A DNA stretch of 23,295 nucleotides from a virus. The notes under the pieces are model-generated. The model was not told the origin of the DNA, ran no database searches, and saw only the letters and a list, made by a program, of their open reading frames with translations. Shown here in pieces: positions 1 to 5,722 of this stretch; within the stretch, counting starts at the first letter, position 1, and each line of letters starts with the position of its first letter. The stretch spans positions 1 through 23,295 of the IMG/VR virus record IMGVR_UViG_3300025728_000348; one strand, 5' to 3'. A program made the translations under genes and the position numbers.

Positions 1-1389
1 TTAGATATGTGGTGGTATTTTTCTAAATGCAGTCGGGGAATCTTCTCCTTGATAATGTTGTAATCGATAAGCTATCTCAAGTAGAGCAATTCGAGAAAAA
101 TATGCTGCATCAGCACACTCTTTTTCAAATGACTGCAAACGATCTACATGGTTACCATGCAAAATCTGTGAGCGTCCATAGTTATATAATTTTGCAATAA
201 CATCCCTTAACTTTATTTCTCTTTTATTTGTTTTAAGTATGTAATTTTCATCCACATCTAATAAGTGACAAATTAAATTCGTTATGCCAACTTTTTTCCC
301 TCCACAAGACAGTATATCAAGGCAAGTCCCAAGTTTTGCTAAAGCAATTGATTCGTTAGTTTCACGCTGGGCTTCAGCATACCATTCCAATGCAGTAGCC
401 CATCGGTTAGCAAGTTGAGGGTATTGATGAGTATCTGGTTGAGATAACCCAGAAAGAATAAATGCGAAACCATCGATAATATTTTTATATTCGTCTAAAT
501 CATCAAGAAAATCAGAACCATTCCTATGTGGTATTCTTTTCGATAAAGTGAATCCAGCAGTAGTTAAATAACCATCGCGGGATTTTATTATTTTATATGA
601 TATAGGTGGCTGTCTGTCTTCATAAAGTGTATTTTGATAAAAATAGTTCTTGTCACCAAATAGAGCTGATAATGCGTCCAAGGTTGTTTTACAGATTATC
701 TTGGATAGCTTTGATGATAATTCGCTCTCAATGTTATTTAATTTTATTGATACTACCGAGTTGCCTGTTTTAGTGAATTCATAGATATCTGATGCAAGTG
801 CGCTAATTGTTTCTTCTTTATTGTTATGTAAGTATTGAATTACATGCTCTTTCCATTTGTAATTTAATTCTTTCTGATTGTAGTGGTTGTTAAGTGTCTG
901 ATTATTAAATTCATTATTTTTAATCCAGTCTTCTCTGTTGTTAATTTCAACTGGACCAATCGTTATTGATCGATGGTGATGTAAAAAAACAGTATTTGCA
1001 GAATAGTGATGGGTGAGTTCTCTTGAGTTCAAGATTATCAGTTCTTCAATTCTTGTTTTTAGATTCTTCTCAATATCTCTCTTTACGTTTTCGGTGTCTG
1101 TATCAGTGTATTCATGGAGTTTGCCAGATGAAAAAAGATTAGCAATGGCATTTCTCATGAATGAATATATCTTTTTTAACTCAGTTTTATATATAGTTCT
1201 GTCTAGATTAGTGAAGATTAATTCGCTAAGCTCAAGCATTTGTATTTTTGCATCTTTGCTAAAGCTTACTTGGTAACCTTCGTCAGACGTAGTAAAATCG
1301 GGGAATGTCATTTCAGACCAGTTGAAATCTTTAGAATGGATTCTAACTAATTCTTTAGTTAGTTTGGTTAATATATCTTCTATGGTCAT
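1..1389 (-). CDS. Accessory protein with C-terminal HEPN-like domain (candidate abortive-infection RNase)
   Basis: A 462-residue protein that I do not recognise as a named family. Near its C-terminus is a helix around residues 346-360 (NESIALAKLGTCLDIL) and then R406-SQIL-H411, which fits the R-x4-6-H motif of HEPN ribonucleases and resembles the ApeA-type HEPN layout. The first 320 residues are polar, mixed helix and strand, with no signal peptide or membrane segment, and could be a sensor part. The gene starts one base after the integrase stop codon on the same strand, so it probably shares the cI-int lysogenic transcript and would be expressed in the lysogen. It is clearly more AT-rich than the phage core, a sign of separate acquisition. 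HEPN proteins in such positions are often anti-phage toxins; that role here is inference. The window begins at its stop codon. Confidence 0.75.
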   Translation of the reverse strand: MTIEDILTKLTKELVRIHSKDFNWSEMTFPDFTTSDEGYQVSFSKDAKIQMLELSELIFTNLDRTIYKTELKKIYSFMRNAIANLFSSGKLHEYTDTDTENVKRDIEKNLKTRIEELIILNSRELTHHYSANTVFLHHHRSITIGPVEINNREDWIKNNEFNNQTLNNHYNQKELNYKWKEHVIQYLHNNKEETISALASDIYEFTKTGNSVVSIKLNNIESELSSKLSKIICKTTLDALSALFGDKNYFYQNTLYEDRQPPISYKIIKSRDGYLTTAGFTLSKRIPHRNGSDFLDDLDEYKNIIDGFAFILSGLSQPDTHQYPQLANRWATALEWYAEAQRETNESIALAKLGTCLDILSCGGKKVGITNLICHLLDVDENYILKTNKREIKLRDVIAKLYNYGRSQILHGNHVDRLQSFEKECADAAYFSRIALLEIAYRLQHYQGEDSPTAFRKIPPHI

Positions 1390-1390
1390 G

Positions 1391-2392
1391 TTATATCTCT
1401 TCGCGTAACGGGTTTAATTTGATAACACTTTCGAAATGATCTGGCGCAAAGTGTGCGTATCGCATCGTCATTTTTATATCGGTATGGCCGAGCACACGTT
1501 GTAAGACTAAAATATTTCCACCATTCATCATAAAGTGACTGGCGAAAGTGTGACGCAAAACGTGAGTAAGCTGACCAGCAGGTAGTTCGATGTTCGTTCT
1601 TTCCAGCGCAGACCGGAACGCGCCATAACAATCACTAAACAACCGACCTTTTTTATTATCAGGCAGAGAATTGTAAAGCTCTTGGCTGATGGGAACGGTG
1701 CGGTTTTTTCTGCCTTTCGTGTTGGTATAGGTGATTTTATATTTTGCGAGCTGGCTTTTTCTCAAGCTCTCGGCCTCAGACCACCTAGCGCCGGTAGCGA
1801 GACAAATTCTTACTACGGTTTCTAAATCAGGGTGATCATGTCGATTGCACTCGCTGAGCAACAGTGCAATTTGTTCCTGAGTTAGCCAGGCCATTTCCAT
1901 TTCTTCCGTGCGGAATGGGCGCATATTTTTGAGTGGATTTTCACCCTTCCATTCTCCGAGGCGGTTCAGCTCATTGAACACCGCCCGAAAGTAGGCCAGC
2001 TCAAGATTAAGCGTGCGAGGTGATACCTCTTTCACTCTGTTTGAACGAGCATACTCACCTTTTAACCGCTTTTCCCGGTAGCGAGAAAACATCTGCGCAT
2101 CGAAATCTCGTGCGAGTGGTTCGCCCATACACTCAAAGGCATGGTGCATCGATAACTGACGTTTTAGACCGTCTTTCAATGTAATACCGTGAGCACTAAA
2201 CCATGCGTCAACTAACTCTTTGACTGTGCGCCTGTCTTCGTTTTCTGCCTGCCACGGATTTTGTACGGTGTACTGTTCAAAGGCCAGTGCCTCGCCTTTG
2301 GTGGCAAATTTCTTTCTAATGCGTTTACCTTTTGCGCCGTTCGGATAGAGCTCGCAAACCCAGCCGCCAGCGGGATTTTTACGGACGGCCAT
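1391..2392 (-). CDS. int: Tyrosine recombinase integrase, P2/186 type
   Basis: A 333-residue site-specific recombinase that integrates the phage DNA at the bacterial att site and, with the Apl-like protein, excises it. The N-terminus (AVRKNPAGGWVCELYPNG) is the short arm-binding strand region of P2-type integrases. The catalytic domain shows the first Arg in CLATGARWSEAESL, the HxxR box in THVLRHTFASHF, a GHT motif, and the nucleophilic Tyr in MTMRYAHF. Length is normal for the family. Its ATG overlaps the cI stop codon by one base (TAATG), so translation is coupled to the repressor, as in the 186 cI-int operon. The attachment site should lie beyond this gene, and the accessory gene at 1-1389 has been inserted between them. 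Confidence 0.97.
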   Translation of the reverse strand: MAVRKNPAGGWVCELYPNGAKGKRIRKKFATKGEALAFEQYTVQNPWQAENEDRRTVKELVDAWFSAHGITLKDGLKRQLSMHHAFECMGEPLARDFDAQMFSRYREKRLKGEYARSNRVKEVSPRTLNLELAYFRAVFNELNRLGEWKGENPLKNMRPFRTEEMEMAWLTQEQIALLLSECNRHDHPDLETVVRICLATGARWSEAESLRKSQLAKYKITYTNTKGRKNRTVPISQELYNSLPDNKKGRLFSDCYGAFRSALERTNIELPAGQLTHVLRHTFASHFMMNGGNILVLQRVLGHTDIKMTMRYAHFAPDHFESVIKLNPLREEI

Positions 2393-2964
2393 TAGTTAAC
2401 CTCGCTGTATATACCCACTACACGACCAATCGTTTTTATCTCATCAATCCCGCACTCAAACGGCACTTTGCCGCCTGCCACGTGCAACCTTTTGCCGGGG
2501 AGAACCGTTAACTCGCGGAGGCTAATAGCGCCTTCAATATCAACTAACCAAAGACCGTCAGACAAAGAGGATTCCTGTTCGATGACATAAGTACTGTTAT
2601 CACTTTTCACACAACTACCTTTTTTAGGCTGCTTAGCGAAAAACTGATAATCGAACGAGAGAGTTCCAATATTGATTAGTTCACCTTCACTTAATTCGAA
2701 TAAAGAAAGCTCGATTGAGGATGGGGTTTCCTTAGCTGAAAGGTTTTTATCTCCTTCACCTGTCATAAGCCATTTAAGACTCACACCAGTTTCAAGTGCG
2801 CAATGTACCGCAAAATCGTACGACATGTTGCCCCGCGTATAGCGATTCTGTAAGGAACTTGCGGCGATTTTGAAGTGATTGGCGAGTTGGATTTTCTGAG
2901 TAAACCCGTATACCTCACAAATTCTATTTAGTAACGCTTCGTTATTAAAATTGGCTTCAATCAT
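2392..2964 (-). CDS. cI: 186-type CI lysogeny repressor
   Basis: Maintains lysogeny by repressing the early lytic promoter. The N-terminal helix-turn-helix domain (about residues 10-65, with TQKIQLANHFKIAASSLQNRYTRG) is of the Phage_CI_repr type. The C-terminal oligomerisation domain (SDGLWLVDIEGAISLRELTV through FECGIDEIKTIGRVVGIYSEVN) is very close to 186 CI as I remember it, while the middle and N-terminus differ more, suggesting different operator specificity. It is not a RecA-cleaved LexA-type repressor: no Ser/Lys autoprotease region is apparent, consistent with induction through an antirepressor. I chose the ATG at 2964 (MIEANFNN) because it gives a 186-like N-terminus; the in-frame ATG at 2976 would add four residues (MLIL). 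int follows with a one-base overlap. Confidence 0.95.
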   Translation of the reverse strand: MIEANFNNEALLNRICEVYGFTQKIQLANHFKIAASSLQNRYTRGNMSYDFAVHCALETGVSLKWLMTGEGDKNLSAKETPSSIELSLFELSEGELINIGTLSFDYQFFAKQPKKGSCVKSDNSTYVIEQESSLSDGLWLVDIEGAISLRELTVLPGKRLHVAGGKVPFECGIDEIKTIGRVVGIYSEVN

Positions 2965-2983
2965 TAAAATTAGCATTCCAATG

Positions 2984-3012
2984 TTGCGTGATACTAATAT
3001 TGATATTAATAT
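2984..3012 (+). promoter_or_regulatory. Probable early lytic promoter pR
   Basis: TTGCGT at 2984-2989 and TAATAT at 3007-3012 are separated by 17 bp and point at apl. A perfect 12-bp palindrome, GATATTAATATC at 3002-3013, covers the -10 and is a plausible repressor operator. The start site would be near 3019. Inferred from consensus and from the 186 layout. Confidence 0.7.
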
Positions 3013-3013
3013 C
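3002..3013. promoter_or_regulatory. Palindrome on the pR -10 box, candidate CI operator
   Basis: GATATTAATATC is its own reverse complement. It overlaps an adjacent inverted repeat AATAT-TG-ATATT (2996-3007), so several half-sites lie on the pR -10 region. This is where a 186-type CI would need to bind to block RNA polymerase. CI binding itself is inferred. Confidence 0.5.
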
Positions 3014-3024
3014 GCTATAAATGG

Positions 3025-3049
3025 TGGCAGTGTGTGGCAAGCGTTGGCA
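3025..3049 (+). promoter_or_regulatory. Three TGGCA direct repeats at 10-bp spacing, probable Apl binding array
   Basis: TGGCA occurs at 3025-3029, 3035-3039 and 3045-3049, exactly one helical turn apart and in the same orientation. 186 Apl is known to bind a series of direct repeats at 10-11 bp intervals between pR and pL and again at attP. The position just downstream of pR fits repression of both promoters. Confidence 0.65.
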
Positions 3050-3089
3050 AATACTATGCACTCACTGTCTGAAAACTATCAATTTAGGG

Positions 3090-3118
3090 ATCATGCTATA
3101 TGGCTTCTGAAATCGCAA
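3090..3118 (-). promoter_or_regulatory. Tentative lysogenic promoter pL
   Basis: On the minus strand TTGCGA (3118-3113) and CATGAT (3095-3090) are 17 bp apart, each matching four of six consensus bases. The implied start near 3083 faces the pR start near 3019 across about 64 bp, close to the face-to-face spacing of about 62 bp known for 186. The match is weak, so the call rests mainly on geometry. Confidence 0.35.
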
Positions 3119-3363
3119 TCCTCAAAGTGCCTGCACCTATCGTTACTCTGCAACAATTCGCAGAGCTTGAGGGTGTTTCTGAACGCACCGCTTACCGCTG
3201 GACAACTGGCGACAACCCTTGTGTACCAATCGAACCCCGCACCATCCGTAAAGGCTGCAAGAAAGCAGGTGGCCCGATTCGCATTTATTACGCACGCTGG
3301 AAAGAAGAGCAGTTGCGTAAGGCGTTGGGTCATTCCCGTTTTCAACTCGTTATCGGCGCTTAA
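3100..3363 (+). CDS. apl: Apl/Cox-like excisionase and transcriptional regulator
   Basis: An 87-residue basic DNA-binding protein. Residues 18-45 (TLQQFAELEGVSERTAYRWT) form a MerR/excisionase-type winged helix-turn-helix, and the C-terminal half is basic (RTIRKGCKKAGG, YYARWKEEQLRK). Length and position, as the first gene of the rightward early operon and divergent from cI, match 186 Apl. That protein is required for excision with Int and represses pR and pL by binding spaced direct repeats, which are visible upstream at 3025-3049. Function is assigned from family and context; sequence identity to 186 Apl could not be measured here. Confidence 0.88.
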   Translation: MASEIAILKVPAPIVTLQQFAELEGVSERTAYRWTTGDNPCVPIEPRTIRKGCKKAGGPIRIYYARWKEEQLRKALGHSRFQLVIGA

Positions 3364-3380
3364 TTCACTTTATGTGAATT
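3362..3380. repeat. Inverted repeat between apl and cII
   Basis: AATTCAC (3362-3368) and GTGAATT (3374-3380) are perfect 7-bp arms around TTTAT, starting inside the apl stop codon. It is too AT-rich and lacks the U-tract of a terminator. It sits where the 186 establishment promoter pE would lie, just ahead of the CII site, so it may be an operator or part of pE. Confidence 0.5.
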
Positions 3381-3393
3381 GGAAGGGTGCAAC

Positions 3394-3420
3394 ATGTTTG
3401 ATTTTCAGGTTTCCAAACAT
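3394..3420. promoter_or_regulatory. CII operator ATGTTTG-N13-CAAACAT for pE
   Basis: ATGTTTG at 3394-3400 and CAAACAT at 3414-3420 are inverted half-sites 20 bp apart centre to centre, the geometry I recall for 186 CII binding. The site is made of the first nine codons of cII itself. It would activate the leftward promoter pE upstream of cII, whose transcript runs antisense through apl into cI. Confidence 0.7.
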
Positions 3421-3903
3421 CCCCACTATGACGAAGCGTGCCGGGCTTTTGCACAGCGTCACAACATGGCGAAGCTGGCCGAGCGTGCGGGTATGAACGT
3501 TCAAACGTTACGTAACAAGCTCAACCCGGAACAGCCCCACCAGTTTACACCGCCTGAATTGTGGCTACTGACTGACCTGACAGAAGACTCAACTCTCGTT
3601 GATGGTTTTTTGGCGCAGATTCATTGCCTGCCATGCGTACCGGTTAATGAGTTGGCTAAAGAAAAATTGCAGTCTTATGTCATGCGCGCAATGCGTGAAC
3701 TCGGCGAACTGGCGAGCGGCGCGGTCTCTGATGAGCGACTGACCTCTGCCCGGAAGAACACCATGATTGAAAGCGTTAACTCTGGTATTCGCATGTTGTC
3801 TTTGTCGGCACTGGCGCTGCATGCACGTCTGCAGACAAACCCAGCTATGACGAGTGTGGTCGATACCATGAGCGGTATTGGCGCGTCATTCGGTCTGATT
3901 TGA
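3394..3903 (+). CDS. cII: 186-type CII lysogeny-establishment activator
   Basis: A 169-residue protein nearly identical over its first 100 residues to 186 CII as I recall it (MFDFQVSKHPHYDEACRAFA, MAKLAERAGMNVQTLRNKLN, LLTDLTEDSTLVDGFLAQIH). The helix-turn-helix lies at about residues 25-45. In 186 this protein activates the leftward promoter pE, giving a burst of cI and int transcription after infection. It is not related to lambda CII. The C-terminal part after residue 95 diverges more. The ATG at 3394 is preceded by GGAAGGG at 3381-3387 with good spacing. A TTG five codons upstream is open but has no comparable ribosome site. Confidence 0.95.
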   Translation: MFDFQVSKHPHYDEACRAFAQRHNMAKLAERAGMNVQTLRNKLNPEQPHQFTPPELWLLTDLTEDSTLVDGFLAQIHCLPCVPVNELAKEKLQSYVMRAMRELGELASGAVSDERLTSARKNTMIESVNSGIRMLSLSALALHARLQTNPAMTSVVDTMSGIGASFGLI

Positions 3904-3910
3904 GGTGCTT

Positions 3911-4111
3911 ATGCTGAAAAGTGAACCGTCATTCGCGTCGCTGCTCGTTAAACAAAGCCCCGGCATGCACTACGGACACGGCTGGATTGCAGGTAAGGAC
4001 GGCAAGCGCTGGCACCCGAGCCGCTCACAGGTTGATTTATTGGCTGGCCTTTCCACTCAAAAGCAGGGGGAGTCATGGCTATCGAAGCTGTTTCCGCGAC
4101 TGTTCCGCTAA
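3911..4111 (+). CDS. fil: Fil-like phage filamentation protein (DUF2724)
   Basis: A 66-residue protein of the Fil family found directly after cII in 186-like phages. The segment SFASLLVKQSPGMHYGHGWI followed by GKDGKRWHPSRSQVDLL is the family signature. In 186 expression of fil inhibits host cell division and causes filamentation. The target is not evident from sequence. The ATG at 3911 follows GAGG at 3902-3905; a GTG at 3905 would add two residues but lies on the ribosome site. Its end overlaps the next gene by 37 bases, typical of this packed operon. Confidence 0.85.
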   Translation: MLKSEPSFASLLVKQSPGMHYGHGWIAGKDGKRWHPSRSQVDLLAGLSTQKQGESWLSKLFPRLFR

Positions 4112-4413
4112 AAGCGGGTGAACGTCTGGCCGGTCTCAATCATGTGGCTGAATTGCGCGCGAGATATTGGGGCGATAGCTGGAAAGAGGTTGAGCGCTTT
4201 GTCGATGATATGCGCGATAAACGCGATCCACAATTTGAAGAAAATAACCGGGCGCTGGCCGCTATTTTCTTTCTGGCAAAAATACCGGCGGCTCGTCATG
4301 AGCTCGAATTAAGTGAGCTGACTACTGACGAGAAAAAGGCGCTTATTACAGCGATGAATCATTTTCGTGCAGTAGTGAGCTTATTTCCCAAACGGCTAAC
4401 CATGCCGAATTAA
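4075..4413 (+). CDS. DUF5347 family early protein
   Basis: A 112-residue mostly helical, acidic-basic mixed protein (ELRARYWGDSWKEVERFVDDM, DKRDPQFEENNRALAAIFFL) found in the early operon of 186-like and Salmonella P2-like phages. The family has no established biochemical role that I know of. It starts inside the end of fil behind GGGGGAG at about 4065, so translation is probably coupled. By position it could correspond to 186 dhr, the gene that depresses host replication, but I cannot confirm this from sequence. Confidence 0.85.
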   Translation: MAIEAVSATVPLKAGERLAGLNHVAELRARYWGDSWKEVERFVDDMRDKRDPQFEENNRALAAIFFLAKIPAARHELELSELTTDEKKALITAMNHFRAVVSLFPKRLTMPN

Positions 4414-4480
4414 TCCAAACAGAAATTTAATGGCGTAAACCCGCCGGGCTTCTTATTGCCCGAAATCAGGAGAGTTAATT
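4414..4480 (+). promoter_or_regulatory. Intergenic leader with small hairpin before the DUF2732 gene
   Basis: CGGGC at 4445-4449 and GCCCG at 4458-4462 form a short stem over TTCTTATT, followed by AGGAG at 4468-4472 ahead of the ATG at 4481. There is no U-tract, so it is not a convincing terminator; it could tune mRNA stability or translation. This is the only notable gap inside the early operon. Confidence 0.35.
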
Positions 4481-4708
4481 ATGCGTAATACCGAGTTTCG
4501 TAGTTTTAACACTGATAGCGATGCGCTTGCCGTATTGCTGACCGATGCAAAAAAAGAAGAGCGTAAAGACCGCGCGCTCGCTGTTTCAATCCGTCTTGAG
4601 GCACTGGCTATCCATATCACTAAAGAGGGTATGAGCGGCACCGAAGCCGCTGAACTGCTTCGCCGTGAAGCCACCCGCTTTGAGAACGAATCACAGGAGC
4701 TGCACTAA
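4481..4708 (+). CDS. DUF2732 family protein
   Basis: A 75-residue helical protein (NTDSDALAVLLTDAKKEERK, then ALAIHITKEGMSGTEAAELL) matching the DUF2732 family of P2-like early regions. Function unknown. It has a strong ribosome site (AGGAG) and its stop codon overlaps the next start (TAATG), so the next three genes are translated in series. Confidence 0.85.
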   Translation: MRNTEFRSFNTDSDALAVLLTDAKKEERKDRALAVSIRLEALAIHITKEGMSGTEAAELLRREATRFENESQELH

Positions 4709-4926
4709 TGAAAACCAGCCACTTAAAGCCTAACCAGCGGGTAATCATTACTCGCAAAGACGGCTCTCGGCCACCTCGCCTCGGTACCTTTTTACGCCGT
4801 GATGGGCGTATGGCTGTCTTTTATATCGATGATTTCATCGGCATTCGTGGAGAAGACGACAAGGGAATAACCACCATCTCCATCAACAGCAAAGATTTTG
4901 AAGTGATAGCGGAGGAAAAGCGCTAA
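4708..4926 (+). CDS. Small conserved early protein of unknown function
   Basis: A 72-residue protein that I do not recognise. The sequence (KPNQRVIITRKDGSRPPRLGTFLRRDGRMAVFYIDDFIGIRG) looks like a small beta-barrel, perhaps SH3-like, with a basic surface. Start and stop overlap both neighbours by one base, which strongly supports it as a translated gene of the early operon. Confidence 0.8.
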   Translation: MKTSHLKPNQRVIITRKDGSRPPRLGTFLRRDGRMAVFYIDDFIGIRGEDDKGITTISINSKDFEVIAEEKR

Positions 4927-5147
4927 TGGCCGACGCAATGGATTTAGCACAACAGCGTGAGCAGGAAGACCGCGAGAGCCATATCAACACCGCACGCAGC
5001 CGCATCGCTGCGCCATCTCGTTTCCTCTGCGAAGAATGCGACGCACCAATCCCGGAAGCACGCCGCGCTGCAATTCCGGGCGCGACCTATTGCGTCACCT
5101 GCCAGCAAATAGCAGAGCTCAAATCAAAACATTACAGGGGCGTTTAA
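4926..5147 (+). CDS. TraR/DksA-family C4 zinc-finger protein
   Basis: A 73-residue protein with the C-x2-C...C-x2-C finger (FLCEECDAPIPEARRAAIPG, then YCVTCQQIAE) of the TraR/DksA family, like P2 Orf82. Family members bind in the RNA polymerase secondary channel and change promoter choice in a ppGpp-DksA-like way. The short form has only the N-terminal helix (LAQQREQEDRESHINTARSR) and the finger. It could shift host polymerase activity during infection, an inference from family. Coupled to the previous gene by a one-base overlap. Confidence 0.92.
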   Translation: MADAMDLAQQREQEDRESHINTARSRIAAPSRFLCEECDAPIPEARRAAIPGATYCVTCQQIAELKSKHYRGV

Positions 5148-5444
5148 ATGAGTACAGTTCATAGTTTAAAAATTGGATCGATGTTTTTTGCAGATGTTTT
5201 ATCTGGTTATAAAAAAGCTGAATTCAGAATCAATGACCGTGATTTTAAACGCGATGATTTTCTGTTACTGCGGGAATGGGAGGGGGGATACACTGGTAAT
5301 AAACTTATTGTAAAAATCACTCACATCTTACCAATTGATAACTTAATTAGCGGTTGTGGCAGTTGGGTGATGTTATCTATCACTCCTATCAGTACTACTG
5401 ACACATTATCGATAATTGAAGCAATGGTAGGGGGTGAGTTATGA
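5148..5444 (+). CDS. DUF3850 (ASCH/PUA-like) protein
   Basis: A 98-residue protein with the DUF3850 pattern: an N-terminal HSLKIGSMFFADVLSGYKKAEFRINDRDF segment (two pieces of it, HSLKI and FRINDRDF, are diagnostic), then LLLREW, YTGNKLIVKITHIL. The fold belongs to the ASCH/PUA-like group thought to bind RNA or modified bases. The first ATG directly follows the zinc-finger stop codon. The C-terminal third (SGCGSWVMLSITPISTTD) is family-typical strand sequence. The gene is more AT-rich than those before it, so this cassette may have been exchanged. Confidence 0.8.
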   Translation: MSTVHSLKIGSMFFADVLSGYKKAEFRINDRDFKRDDFLLLREWEGGYTGNKLIVKITHILPIDNLISGCGSWVMLSITPISTTDTLSIIEAMVGGEL

Positions 5445-5722
5445 GCCTCTGCATCGGAATTGGTGATAAATGGGTTATTACCAGCGACCAATATCAATTT
5501 ATCTTGAATGAAAAGAAAGTAGTTAAGTCAGGTAAAAAAGCTGGTGAGGAATGGCTCGATACAATCGGCTATTACCCGAAGATTAATCAGCTCATTTCAG
5601 GCCTGATACACCATCATATTCATAGCTCGGATATTGCTGCCATAGACGCTATGGCGGCAGAAATTGAGCGGGTAGGGCAACTATGCATAGCAGCCATTGA
5701 AGGGGCTAACGCTGATGCATAG
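5441..5722 (+). CDS. DUF5405 family protein
   Basis: A 93-residue protein (GDKWVITSDQYQFILNEKKV, EEWLDTIGYYPKINQLISGL, ending in a helix AAIDAMAAEIERVGQLCIAA) that fits the DUF5405 family found immediately upstream of gene A in P2-like phages. Function unknown. It overlaps the previous gene by four bases (ATGA) and its last eight bases overlap the start of gene A. Confidence 0.82.
   Translation: MSLCIGIGDKWVITSDQYQFILNEKKVVKSGKKAGEEWLDTIGYYPKINQLISGLIHHHIHSSDIAAIDAMAAEIERVGQLCIAAIEGANADA

Noticed and set aside
1013-1276. Rightward 87-codon frame inside the HEPN-like gene
   Set aside because: It lies entirely antisense to a well-supported gene, and its hydrophobic, Ser/Phe-rich sequence is what the complement of AT-rich coding DNA gives.
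1-1389. attL core at the left end
   Set aside because: The window begins at the stop codon of the accessory gene, so any attachment site lies outside; no tRNA or other core sequence is present here.
2951-3496. Long rightward frame across the cI-apl region
   Set aside because: It overlaps cI, the promoters, apl and cII in another frame, and has no family resemblance or ribosome site.
4445-4462. Terminator inside the early operon before the DUF2732 gene
   Set aside because: The stem is only five pairs with an 8-base loop and no U-tract, and the downstream genes need the same transcript.
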